64,000 nucleotides of DNA. Origin: Flavobacterium sp. GTDB lineage: Bacteria; Bacteroidota; Bacteroidia; Flavobacteriales; Flavobacteriaceae. The notes under the pieces are model-generated. The model saw nothing but the letters and a program-made list of their open reading frames with translations, had not been told where the DNA came from and did no database searches. How positions within the stretch are numbered: the stretch's first letter is position 1; the number at the start of each line of letters is the position of its first letter. The stretch lies in NCBI RefSeq assembly GCF_027483985.1, contig NZ_JAIXTJ010000020.1:1-64000 (forward strand), given 5' to 3'. The position numbers were made by a program, and so were the translations under genes. Positions 37,734-47,258 of the stretch are shown piece after piece.

Positions 37734-37741
37734 TACATTTG
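37734..37741 (+). promoter_or_regulatory. Predicted -7 element of the HTH regulator gene
   Basis: TACATTTG matches TAnnTTTG. Transcription would start near 37748, within palindrome 2, 9 nt before the ATG at 37757. Confidence 0.55.
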
Positions 37742-37755
37742 TGATTATCACAAAT
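37737..37755. promoter_or_regulatory. Operator-like palindrome 2
   Basis: A perfect 19-nt palindrome, ATTTGTGAT-T-ATCACAAAT. It overlaps the regulator's -7 element and predicted start site and ends one base before its ATG. The centre is 52 bp from that of palindrome 1, about five turns of the helix. Confidence 0.7.
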
Positions 37756-37756
37756 T

Positions 37757-38719
37757 ATGAATAATCAAGAACTACTATTAAAAGAAATAAGAAAACAAAT
37801 TTCAGCATCAACCTCAGTCAATGACGAAATTGCTGTTGTATTAAATTGCAGTTATGATGCTGCACACCGACGAGTTTCGGGAAAAAGTAAATTCTCGATA
37901 GATGAAACTATGCAACTCGCCAATCATTTTAATATTTCGCTGGACAAATTATTTTTGAAAAACGATAAAGTAATTGTTGAAAAAACGATTGAAATCACTT
38001 CGTTAAAAGATATGCTTTCCTATTTTAAAAAATCGGCCGAACGCATCGAACAGCTCGCAACTACCGAAAAAGCAACTTTATTTTATTCTGCAAAAGACAT
38101 TCCGCTGTTTTATTTTATGGATGGAACAATTATCTCAAAATTCAAAGCTTATGTTTGGTTAACCCTATTAAATCCGAATCAAACTACAGTGTCGTTTGAG
38201 AATTTTGTCATTGATGAATCATTTATGGAGCATACGCAAAAGTTGAAAAAAATATATGAAAAAGTTACGGTAAAAGAAGTTTGGAATGACACGACAATTA
38301 ATAGTAGCCTTCAACAAATTTTATATTTTTATGAATCGGGATTATTGAATTTTAAAAATGCAACAGCACTTTATCTTGACTTAAAAAGAATTTTGAATTT
38401 GATAAAAGACAAATCCAACAAATCTGATTCGAACTACGCTATTTATTATAATGAGTTGATTTTGCTTAACAACAACATGCTTATTGAAACCAATGAAAAA
38501 CTCACAATGTTCATACCCTATACCTTATTAGGATATTTCATCACAGACAACAAGGACAGTTGCAAAAATGTACATCAGTTTTTCAATCAGCAAATTTTAA
38601 ACTCCAAGCTTTTAAACCAATCAGGAATTAAAGAGCAAAATTTATTCTTCAATCGAGCATTTAGAAAAATCGATTATTATCTTGAGCGACTGAACAATCA
38701 AGTTGATTTACTTTTTTAA
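37757..38719 (+). CDS. HTH transcription regulator divergent from the desaturase
   Basis: 320 residues. The N-terminal 65 residues form a helix-turn-helix of the XRE/BetR-like kind (DEIAVVLNCSYDAAHRRVSGKSKFSIDETMQLANHFNISLDKLF). The remaining 250 residues are soluble and mostly helical with no recognised ligand domain. The position, and palindromes over both promoters, suggest it controls the desaturase and itself. The signal may be membrane state or a lipid, but that is inference. Base composition is like its neighbours. Confidence 0.8.
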   Translation: MNNQELLLKEIRKQISASTSVNDEIAVVLNCSYDAAHRRVSGKSKFSIDETMQLANHFNISLDKLFLKNDKVIVEKTIEITSLKDMLSYFKKSAERIEQLATTEKATLFYSAKDIPLFYFMDGTIISKFKAYVWLTLLNPNQTTVSFENFVIDESFMEHTQKLKKIYEKVTVKEVWNDTTINSSLQQILYFYESGLLNFKNATALYLDLKRILNLIKDKSNKSDSNYAIYYNELILLNNNMLIETNEKLTMFIPYTLLGYFITDNKDSCKNVHQFFNQQILNSKLLNQSGIKEQNLFFNRAFRKIDYYLERLNNQVDLLF

Positions 38720-38739
38720 AATTCTACTTATTTAATACC

Positions 38740-38747
38740 TATATTTG
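38740..38747 (+). promoter_or_regulatory. Predicted -7 element of the DUF2339 gene
   Basis: TATATTTG matches the consensus and lies 23 nt before the ATG at 38770. It suggests transcription apart from the upstream regulator. Confidence 0.45.
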
Positions 38748-38769
38748 ATTCATTCAAAACCGAAAAACT

Positions 38770-41700
38770 ATGGCGATCGTTATTTTTATTTTAGTGATTT
38801 GTATCTTTATTTTATTCAATAATTTTTATGAATTAAAGAAACAAACCAATTTTATCAAATCGATTTTAGAGAAAAATAGCGAGGAAAATGCTTCTTTGAG
38901 GAGAGAAATTTCCGAAATCAAGAAAGAACTAGATGATAAAACGAATGCAACACCATTAGAAGAAATAAAACCAATTAGTGAAGTTGTTCACGAAATTCAA
39001 GAGCTTCCGAAAGAAAGTCAAATAGAAGAACAGCAACCTTACTTCACTCCTATTCTTGAGGAAGAAATGCCAAAAGTTGAAATTTCTAAAGAAGAAATTC
39101 CACAAATCGAAGTACCACAATTAAGCATAAAATCAGAGGTAGAAGTTGAACAACCCATAATTAGTTACGATAGTCAATCAATTCCAAGAGTAGAAAAACA
39201 AACCGTTTCAGAAGAGCATTTGAAACCAATGCCCGTTGAAGAAAGTGCGTTTTCAAAGTTCTTAAAATCAGCCGAAAAACAATTTGCCGATAATTGGACC
39301 GGAATTCTCGGAACCGCAATTATGGTTTTGGGTATTGGATATTTAAGTATTTATACAGCACTCAAGGTTACTCCGCTATTTAGAATTCTTATATTGTGGC
39401 TGTATGCTGGAGCACTAATTGGTTCATACTATTTGCTAAAGAAAAAAGAAAAGTGGACCACAACAGGATTGTGGTTAAGAAGCGCTGGAGCAAGTTTGTT
39501 TTTGTTTGGTTGCTTTGGTGCATCACAAATTCCGGCATTGACTTTTATATCAAATTCTATTGCAGGATATTCGTTGATTGCTTTTGGAATTGCGCTCAAT
39601 TTATACGTTGGCTATATTATCAAAAAACAAACATTCTTATCGCTTCACGTGATTTTGAGTATTTTAATTTTATGTGTCATTTCAGAAAAAACGTTGGCCA
39701 CTATTATCTTGGCAGCCATAACAGCGACCATAGGAATTTTACTTTCCTATAAAGAAAAATGGGAATATCATTTACTTATCGTAATTTCTTCCTTTCTTAT
39801 TTTTGACATTTGGTTTAATGCTCAAGGCACCAAATTATCGAAGACGGAAAACATCCTTGCTATTTTAGGAATAGTTGCTGTGGCTATCAGTTGCTTGATT
39901 ATGCAATACCGCAAAATTTATGATAACACCCAATTTGATAAATCAGGTTTTATAACACATCTTACCAACTGGATTTTGTTTGCAACCGGATTAATTTTGC
40001 ATTCAACAGGAAGTAAATTCAAAATATTTGTTCTTTTTATCGGTGCTATTTGCTGCTTGTTAATAGCATTAAAAGCTAGAAAAAAGAACGTTTATTGGCT
40101 TTATCATTTAGATGGAATGGTTGCCTTTATTCTGTTTTCGTTAAGTATCATTATGCTTAACGATTGGCAGGTTGGAATCGACATTATCGCTTGTGTTTTA
40201 TATTTAGTGCTGCTGGTTTGCTTATTTGTAGTTTTCAAAGCGAAAGAAACTTTACTACACAAAATTTTTCTGGGAATTAATCATTTATTCGGCTTTGGGC
40301 TTTTAATTTTTGGCCTATTATTAGTCACTCTTCCATTAGACTATTTAATAATTACAAACGCAACAGCGTCACTTGTCTTTCTTGGTATAAGTGCGCTTTC
40401 CATTCCGATAATTACTTCAATTAAAAAAGATTTTTCACAAATTGATTCCTTCTTTGGCGCAAAAAGTTTGAGCCTGAATGGAGTTCTTGCCATGATATTT
40501 TCAATTCTTATAGTGATTCAGTGTAATGCAGTATTGATTTACAATAGCTTTATTTACGTACTCATAGGAATCGCAATAATTTGGTCAGTACTCAAAAAGA
40601 ACTTCGATAATGCTACTTTTGACATCGGACGAATGCTCTTTTTTATTTTTACTCTATTCTTAGGACTATTCATTATAAAAATTGAAGAAAAAACATATTA
40701 CGATTGGACTTTCGCAACAGGAATTACCGCCGTAATTATTGTAAATTGGACAACCAAAAACTTCTTTAAAAATGATTTTATCATAAGATTTTTAGCCATT
40801 ATAGGATTTAATGCTTTGTTGTTACTATTAACCTATAAATATTTGCCTAGTTATCAAATCCTCCAGATTATAACTTTATTTATAATTGCATTATTGAATC
40901 ACGAATTCCTTTGGATTAATTTCAAAAAGAAAAGCTTAACACCCGACAATCAAACCCTGCTTTATATTTTTTACTACTTCTTTACAACTATAGGAAGTTT
41001 ATTGCTATTGTATCGAACATTTGATTTTACAACAATAGAAATTGGCTTAACTTGTAGTTTGATTACAGCAATTGAATTGTACATATTATTTGCAAAAAGG
41101 GTACGAAATAAATCTAATGAAGAAATAAAAGAATGGACAAACTTCAACTTCCTTAATTCAGAATTTATACTATTAAACCTAATTATATTTGGTTGTTCTT
41201 GTCTAGAAGTAAATTTTCTATCTCTTTATTTTGGTGGTTTAGCTGTTGTAACATTTATATTATTCCAAAAATATGATGAATTTAAACGATACAACAACTA
41301 TTCCTTTATAATGCTACTGTTTAGTTGTCTACTCACAATTTATGTTGCTATTCACTACTATTATGAAGAATCCAAAACATTAATTTACATTATTCAAACT
41401 GTAACTATTTTAATTTCTGTAGTATATTCTTATTTGCAATTAAAATCTACTAATGAAAGAGCTAAACGCTACGTAGTTGCTTTACCGTATATTCAAAACT
41501 TATGGATTATAATCTTATTATTCATTCAAGTTAATCTTGCGTATTTACCCTTATTATTTATTGCATTAGCTTTTGTAAATTTTGTACTAATTACCAAAGA
41601 CAAAATAAAAATAGAAATTTATACCGTATCTGCCGTTGCATTGCTTGCCATTACTGTTTCGTCTTATTATAGTTTTGACAAATTAAATCTTTTTACAGCT

Positions 41701-42402
41701 ACCGATTGGCTACTACAACTTTCAAGTGTAGCTGCTGGACTTGGATTAGCGATGGTATTGAATAAAAAAGAATCCGATGAATCTATTCGAAATAATTATC
41801 AAATTGTATTGAATCTTTGGCTTTCGATTATAATGTTTACCCAATTAGAACATAAATGGCTTCCTGTATTTTGGGCAACTACCGCCATTGTAAATCTTTA
41901 TTTATACCATAAAAAAATAAGTCAAGAGAAAAAAATCAGCATCGTTTACTATTTATTAGCTAACATTCATTTAGGATTTTTAAGTTTTAATTATTATCAA
42001 TCTAAATTCTTACTCATTTATTTATTGATATTCCTATTACTTGCCGTATACATTTATTTAGCTTCAAAATGGATTGAAAACTTTACGACAAAAAATAGTA
42101 TTTTGATTTATCCCGCAACTTTAAGCATAGGTTGTTTCTTATTTTTAACCTTCGACAAAGGAATTTTAACATTTTTCTGGATATTGGAAGCTCTCGGATT
42201 ATTGATATTAGGCATAATCTTGAAAGAAAAATACTTTAGATATGTTTCTTTGTCTTTGGTTGGAGTATGTGTAATTCGTTTAATGTTTTTTGATTTATCA
42301 AATTCTGATTTTTTAATTAGAGCACTGGTTTTACTAGGTGTTGGAGTCGTTTTATTGGTTATGAATAGTTTATTTAAAAAATATAAGGATCGATTTGATT
42401 AA
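38770..42402 (+). CDS. DUF2339-family giant multi-pass membrane protein
   Basis: 1210 residues. An N-terminal membrane helix (1-18) is followed by a coiled coil (about 20-60) and a Glu/Pro-rich spacer to about 155. Then SAEKQFADNWTGILGTAIMVLGIGYL opens an uninterrupted series of roughly 30 membrane helices to the end, as in DUF2339 proteins. The function of the family is unknown. Suggested roles in envelope or capsule processes elsewhere are not supported by anything in this window. Confidence 0.88.
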   Translation: MAIVIFILVICIFILFNNFYELKKQTNFIKSILEKNSEENASLRREISEIKKELDDKTNATPLEEIKPISEVVHEIQELPKESQIEEQQPYFTPILEEEMPKVEISKEEIPQIEVPQLSIKSEVEVEQPIISYDSQSIPRVEKQTVSEEHLKPMPVEESAFSKFLKSAEKQFADNWTGILGTAIMVLGIGYLSIYTALKVTPLFRILILWLYAGALIGSYYLLKKKEKWTTTGLWLRSAGASLFLFGCFGASQIPALTFISNSIAGYSLIAFGIALNLYVGYIIKKQTFLSLHVILSILILCVISEKTLATIILAAITATIGILLSYKEKWEYHLLIVISSFLIFDIWFNAQGTKLSKTENILAILGIVAVAISCLIMQYRKIYDNTQFDKSGFITHLTNWILFATGLILHSTGSKFKIFVLFIGAICCLLIALKARKKNVYWLYHLDGMVAFILFSLSIIMLNDWQVGIDIIACVLYLVLLVCLFVVFKAKETLLHKIFLGINHLFGFGLLIFGLLLVTLPLDYLIITNATASLVFLGISALSIPIITSIKKDFSQIDSFFGAKSLSLNGVLAMIFSILIVIQCNAVLIYNSFIYVLIGIAIIWSVLKKNFDNATFDIGRMLFFIFTLFLGLFIIKIEEKTYYDWTFATGITAVIIVNWTTKNFFKNDFIIRFLAIIGFNALLLLLTYKYLPSYQILQIITLFIIALLNHEFLWINFKKKSLTPDNQTLLYIFYYFFTTIGSLLLLYRTFDFTTIEIGLTCSLITAIELYILFAKRVRNKSNEEIKEWTNFNFLNSEFILLNLIIFGCSCLEVNFLSLYFGGLAVVTFILFQKYDEFKRYNNYSFIMLLFSCLLTIYVAIHYYYEESKTLIYIIQTVTILISVVYSYLQLKSTNERAKRYVVALPYIQNLWIIILLFIQVNLAYLPLLFIALAFVNFVLITKDKIKIEIYTVSAVALLAITVSSYYSFDKLNLFTATDWLLQLSSVAAGLGLAMVLNKKESDESIRNNYQIVLNLWLSIIMFTQLEHKWLPVFWATTAIVNLYLYHKKISQEKKISIVYYLLANIHLGFLSFNYYQSKFLLIYLLIFLLLAVYIYLASKWIENFTTKNSILIYPATLSIGCFLFLTFDKGILTFFWILEALGLLILGIILKEKYFRYVSLSLVGVCVIRLMFFDLSNSDFLIRALVLLGVGVVLLVMNSLFKKYKDRFD

Positions 42403-42512
42403 ACAAAAAATCAAAAACTTATCGAGGCTAAAAATGTTAAAGTTGGTTTTTTATTAGAAAGCAATAAAAAAATAAACTACATTTACGTAAGAACATTCTT
42501 AACATTTGTAAT

Positions 42513-43247
42513 ATGCCTATCAGAAAATTTAATTTGTTGAAATTTAGTTTTTGCTCAATGCTGTTTGTCAGCACTTTGACATCTCAAGGTCAAAACAACC
42601 CAACAAATTCGATTCACGATTGGTATGATTCGAAAGTCGGAAAAGAAACACTCGACTTAAACAATGGCAAAATTCTACTTAATTATGATCGTGTATTGGA
42701 CAATAACGATCGTTTTTACTTCGACACCTATCGCTACGGAACTGTTTTATTTGATGGTCAACTCTACAACAACATTTTATTAAATTATGACATTTTAAAT
42801 GATGATTTGATTGTAAAAAGCAACGGAGAAAATGACAAAACACCTATTATAATAAACAAATCAAAAGTAAAATCGTTTACGGTCAACGGAAAAAATTATG
42901 TAAATCTTAGTTACAATACTATTTCTCAAACTGATGTTGCCAAAGGGTTTTATGAAGAAGTAGTAGTGAATGATAAAGTTAGTTTTTATGTAAAATATGA
43001 AAAGTACAAAAAACAACTAATTAAATTCAATACGATTTATGATGATTTCAAACCAAATACCTATTTCGTTATTTCATACAAAAATGAATTTTTTAAAATA
43101 ACAAACAAGAAGAGTTTGATTACCATTTTTCCTGAATTAAAGAAAAATATCAATGATTATTATTCAAACAATAGCGCGCTAGAAAAATCAAATAAAATCA
43201 AATTTTTATCCGATTTATTTAAATATTTAAACACAATCATCAAGTAA
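42513..43247 (+). CDS. Secreted protein of unknown function, first gene of the STN-TonB/DUF4249 cluster
   Basis: 244 residues. A signal peptide ends SQGQN (about residue 28). The mature part is soluble and rich in Asn, Lys and Tyr, with repeated beta-type segments (NNGKILLNYDRVLDNNDRFYF, FVISYKNEFFKITNKKSLITIFPEL). I do not recognise a family. It starts a run of four co-directed genes; the next starts 8 nt after its stop, so they are likely expressed together and act in the same envelope process. Confidence 0.7.
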   Translation: MPIRKFNLLKFSFCSMLFVSTLTSQGQNNPTNSIHDWYDSKVGKETLDLNNGKILLNYDRVLDNNDRFYFDTYRYGTVLFDGQLYNNILLNYDILNDDLIVKSNGENDKTPIIINKSKVKSFTVNGKNYVNLSYNTISQTDVAKGFYEEVVVNDKVSFYVKYEKYKKQLIKFNTIYDDFKPNTYFVISYKNEFFKITNKKSLITIFPELKKNINDYYSNNSALEKSNKIKFLSDLFKYLNTIIK

Positions 43248-43255
43248 CCTATTGT

Positions 43256-46024
43256 ATGAAAAAAATACTATTCGCCATTATTTTACTATTTCAGTTTGTT
43301 GTCTATTCGCAAGAACCTGTCAAAAAATATTCTTTTGAATTTAATAATGTAAATTTAAAATCAGCTATTCTTAAGATTGAAGAAACTAGCAATTTTAAAT
43401 TTTATTTTGAAGATGAATGGCTCGACAGCAACAAGCAAATGGTCACTGCAAACTTAAAAGAACTACCACTTGATGAAATCCTAAATCAATTGTTTAGTCA
43501 AACCGAAATCAATTTTTTCATTGACAAAAACAAAGTTATTCTTTCTAAAAACAATATCATTAGAGATACTTTACCTGAAGATTTTTTCGGTAAAACCGTA
43601 GATAAAGTAACAGACAACTCGGTTAATAAACCCGTTTTTTATAAAGAAGGAGATACATTATCAACTATTGCAAAAAAAACCGATTTGGTAACTGTAATTG
43701 GAAAAGAGTCTAAAAAATCAGATAAAAAAACTTGTATTCTTTCAGGTTATCTAAAAGATGCTAAAACTGGCCAAGCACTTTCAAGCGTATTTATTAAAGT
43801 ACAAAACAAAAAAATAAGCACTACAACTGACAATGATGGTTTTTATAAATTAGAAATTCCTACAGGAGTGAATTATATAGAAACCGACTTGGTAAGTCAC
43901 AATAAAATTGTAAAAAAAATAATTTTATATAATGACGGAACGTTGAATATTAAACTTGACGAAAAATTTAATGTTCTAAATGAAGTAGTCATTAATGCAA
44001 AAAAGAGCGAAAACATTAAATCGGCGATTTCAGGTGTCACTAGTATTGATATTGAAGGTATAAAAAATATTCCGCTAGTTTTAGGAGAACGAGATATATT
44101 TAAAGTAGCCACTATTTTGCCTGGTGTAAAACAAACTGGAGAAGGTTCTGCAGGATACAATGTAAGAGGTGGAAAAGAAGATCAGAACTTAATTTTATTA
44201 GACAATGCCTTAATTTATAATCCAGCACACTTTTTCGGATTTTTCTCTTCGGTAAGTCCATATACAACAAAAAAAGCCAATATCTATAAAGGAAGTATTC
44301 CGGCTGAATTTGGCGGAAGACTTTCGTCGGTATTTGATATAACCACTAAAAACGGAAATCCAACAAAGTTTTCGGGCGAAGGTGGAATTGGTCCAGTAAC
44401 AAGTAATTTAGCACTAAGTACTCCAATTATTAAAGACAAATCGAGTATTTTAGTTGGTGGACGTGCCACTTATTCTGGATGGATTTTACGTTCACTTGAT
44501 GAAAAATCACTTAAAAATAGTCAGGCTTCTTTTTATGATGGTATTGTGAAATATAACCATAAGTTTAATGAAAAGAATAATTTTGAATCAACGTTCTATT
44601 ACAGTTATGATGCCTTTAGCATATCGTCAGATTCCTTATTTAAATATAGCAATCGACTTGCGTCATTAAAATACGAACGTACAATTAATGATAAACACAA
44701 AGGTGCGCTTATATTTACTAATAGTGAATACAAATTCTTTATTGACTATGAAGGAAATAATCCTTTAGCAGCATTTGACTTTGGATATAAAATTAACGAA
44801 AGCAATTTAATGCTAAAAATGAATTATGTCCTTAATGACAAACACAAAATAACTTATGGTATATCATCTAAACTATACGGCGTAAGTCCGGGGTTTTTAG
44901 ACCCAAAAAGTAACGACTCGCCAATAAAACCCATAACGGTCGACAAAGAAAGAGGTCTTGAATCAGCGGCATACATATCTGATAGTTACAAAATCAGTCA
45001 AAAACTGCTTATTGACGTCGGACTAAGATATTCTACATTCTCAGCATTAGGAGCGTCAACTCAAAGAAAATATCAAGAAGGTGTTCCTTTAAATGAAGGA
45101 ACGGTTACCGAAGTAAAAGAATATAAAAACAATGAAATAATCAAAACTTATGGTGGTTTAGAACCAAGAATCGCTGCTCGTTATATTATTGCTGATAATC
45201 TATCTATTAAAGGTGGTTATGACAAAACTTACCAGTACATTCATTTACTTTCCAACAACACAACGCAATCACCAACTGATACGTGGAAATTATCTGATTT
45301 GAATGTTAAACCCCAAGTAGCGCAACAATTCTCGTTAGGATTATATAAAAACATACCTAAAAAAGACATTGAACTTAGCCTTGAAGGATATTACAAAAAA
45401 TCTGAAAACTTTCTAGATTACAAAGTCGCAGCTCAATTATTATTAAATGAAAATATTGAAACGCAGTTATTGCAAGGAAAAGGAAAAGCATATGGACTAG
45501 AATTCTTAATTAAAAAAAATAGCGGACGTTTAAACGGATGGATTGGCTATACTTATTCGAGAACATTTGTTAAACTTGATAGTCAATTTAATGACGAAAA
45601 AGTAAATAGTGGTAATTATTTTCCAGCGAATTTTGATAAACCACATGATGTAAGTGTTGTACTGAATTACAGATTTACAAAAAGATATAGTTTTTCAAGT
45701 AATTTTATTTATCAAACGGGTAGACCAATTACTTTTCCAATTGGTAAATATACTTATGGCAATTCTGAATTCACACTTTATAGTGACAGAAACCAATTTA
45801 GAATTCCTGATTACTACCGTTTAGATATTGGATTTAATATTGAAGGAACTCATAAATTAAAAAAACTTGCTCACGGTTTCTGGAATGTTTCCATTTACAA
45901 TGTTTTAGGACGAAACAATCCGTATTCAGTATTTTTTGTGACACAACAAGGACAAGTAAAAGCATATCAAACCTCCATTTTCGCGATACCTGTTCCAACA
46001 ATTACATATAATTTTAAATTCTAG
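43256..46024 (+). CDS. TonB-dependent receptor with N-terminal STN domain
   Basis: 922 residues. After the signal peptide (to about residue 19), a secretin/TonB N-terminal (STN) domain lies at about 24-100 (FNNVNLKSAILKIEETSNFKFYF, NLKELPLDEILNQLF). A linker leads to a carboxypeptidase-regulatory-like domain (about 160-245), then the plug (GYNVRGGKEDQNLILLDNALIYN) and the barrel, ending VPTITYNFKF. STN domains usually signal to a FecR anti-sigma factor, but no FecR or ECF sigma gene is in the window. It overlaps functionally with the DUF4249 lipoprotein gene 4 nt downstream. The substrate is unknown. Confidence 0.9.
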   Translation: MKKILFAIILLFQFVVYSQEPVKKYSFEFNNVNLKSAILKIEETSNFKFYFEDEWLDSNKQMVTANLKELPLDEILNQLFSQTEINFFIDKNKVILSKNNIIRDTLPEDFFGKTVDKVTDNSVNKPVFYKEGDTLSTIAKKTDLVTVIGKESKKSDKKTCILSGYLKDAKTGQALSSVFIKVQNKKISTTTDNDGFYKLEIPTGVNYIETDLVSHNKIVKKIILYNDGTLNIKLDEKFNVLNEVVINAKKSENIKSAISGVTSIDIEGIKNIPLVLGERDIFKVATILPGVKQTGEGSAGYNVRGGKEDQNLILLDNALIYNPAHFFGFFSSVSPYTTKKANIYKGSIPAEFGGRLSSVFDITTKNGNPTKFSGEGGIGPVTSNLALSTPIIKDKSSILVGGRATYSGWILRSLDEKSLKNSQASFYDGIVKYNHKFNEKNNFESTFYYSYDAFSISSDSLFKYSNRLASLKYERTINDKHKGALIFTNSEYKFFIDYEGNNPLAAFDFGYKINESNLMLKMNYVLNDKHKITYGISSKLYGVSPGFLDPKSNDSPIKPITVDKERGLESAAYISDSYKISQKLLIDVGLRYSTFSALGASTQRKYQEGVPLNEGTVTEVKEYKNNEIIKTYGGLEPRIAARYIIADNLSIKGGYDKTYQYIHLLSNNTTQSPTDTWKLSDLNVKPQVAQQFSLGLYKNIPKKDIELSLEGYYKKSENFLDYKVAAQLLLNENIETQLLQGKGKAYGLEFLIKKNSGRLNGWIGYTYSRTFVKLDSQFNDEKVNSGNYFPANFDKPHDVSVVLNYRFTKRYSFSSNFIYQTGRPITFPIGKYTYGNSEFTLYSDRNQFRIPDYYRLDIGFNIEGTHKLKKLAHGFWNVSIYNVLGRNNPYSVFFVTQQGQVKAYQTSIFAIPVPTITYNFKF

Positions 46025-46028
46025 TACA

Positions 46029-47258
46029 ATGAAAACATTTATATTTAAAATTGTCATTTTATCAATTTCAGCTCTTCTTTTGGTGAGTTGTACCGAACCC
46101 TATGCGCTGCAAACCAATAGCTATGAAGAAGCATTAGTTATCGAAGCGACAATTACTGATGAATTGAAGTTCCAAGAAATTAAAATTAGTAAAACCTATA
46201 GACTGGAAGAAAGCGCTCCAACAATAGTTTCGGATGCTGTTGTTGTTCTTAAAGACAATCTGGGAAACACCTATGATTTTATCGAACAAAGCGACAAATA
46301 TGTCTCTGTAACACCATTTAAAGCCGAACCAAACAGACAATATCAACTAAAAATAATTACTGATAATGGAAAAAGTTATACTTCAAAAACCGAAGTTTTA
46401 ACGCAAGTATCACCAATTCAAAATATAACACCAAGAATTAACAATGTCAATGGACAACGTGGAGTTGAAATAGTTGTCAATAGTTTTGACCCTACAAATA
46501 ACTCAAAATATTATAGATTTGAATACGAAGAAACCAATAAAATTGTAGCTCCAAGATGGCTTCCTGTTAAAGCCCAAGTGGTTTATGGACCACAAGGCTC
46601 GAGTCCTCCAGCAGTTATTAATTTACTTCCAAGAACTGAAGAAGCTCAAATTTGTTTTACTACTAAAAAATCAGATAAAATTATTTTAACAAGCACTAAT
46701 GATTTAACGGAAGATCGAGTTGCATTTCCTGTAAGATTTATTGCTAATAACGACTACCTTATTGCCAATAGATATAGTATTTTAGTTAAACAATATGTAC
46801 AAAATTTAGCATCCTATACTTATTATAAAACTCTTTCAGAATTATCAGGAAATGAAAGCGTTTTATCTCAAAATCAACCCGGGTTTTTCTTTGGAAATTT
46901 AAAAAGTGATGACAATCCTAATGAAAAAGTAATTGGCTATTTCGAAGTATCATCGGTTTCTTCACAGAGAATATTTTTTAATTTTAGTGATGTTTTCCCT
47001 TTTGAATTGCTTCCAAAATACCCGTATAAATGCGATCCAGACCCAATACTTGGCACAGACGATCCCGAAGTATATTTCAAATTTTGTTTTGATCCATTCG
47101 ACTTTACTTGTGGTGGATATTCAGCTCTTCAATTATTAGCCTCTGAAAAATCTGTTTATTTTAATTTGGTTGATAACATTTACGAACTTTACCCAACACC
47201 TTGCGGAGATTGTACCTCATTTTCATCTAACATAAGACCTACATTTTGGATAGACTAA
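46029..47258 (+). CDS. DUF4249 lipoprotein
   Basis: 409 residues. Lipoprotein signal with lipobox LVSC, acyl-accepting Cys at about residue 21. The N-terminal EALVIEATITDELKFQEIKISKTYRLEE is the hallmark of DUF4249, a family regularly encoded with TonB receptors in Bacteroidota. A Cys-rich C-terminal end (YKCDPDP, FTCGGYS, PCGDC) may form disulfides. It likely serves as surface partner of the receptor, similar in position to SusD but unrelated in sequence. The next gene starts inside its last codons. Confidence 0.88.
   Translation: MKTFIFKIVILSISALLLVSCTEPYALQTNSYEEALVIEATITDELKFQEIKISKTYRLEESAPTIVSDAVVVLKDNLGNTYDFIEQSDKYVSVTPFKAEPNRQYQLKIITDNGKSYTSKTEVLTQVSPIQNITPRINNVNGQRGVEIVVNSFDPTNNSKYYRFEYEETNKIVAPRWLPVKAQVVYGPQGSSPPAVINLLPRTEEAQICFTTKKSDKIILTSTNDLTEDRVAFPVRFIANNDYLIANRYSILVKQYVQNLASYTYYKTLSELSGNESVLSQNQPGFFFGNLKSDDNPNEKVIGYFEVSSVSSQRIFFNFSDVFPFELLPKYPYKCDPDPILGTDDPEVYFKFCFDPFDFTCGGYSALQLLASEKSVYFNLVDNIYELYPTPCGDCTSFSSNIRPTFWID

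Noticed and set aside
37655..37738. 28-codon N-terminal extension of the desaturase
   Set aside because: Would cover the promoter and the first palindrome; the MKKLKF start is more likely.
39396..39752. 118-residue frame within the DUF2339 gene
   Set aside because: Other frame of a real gene; no start signal and Trp/Cys-rich composition.
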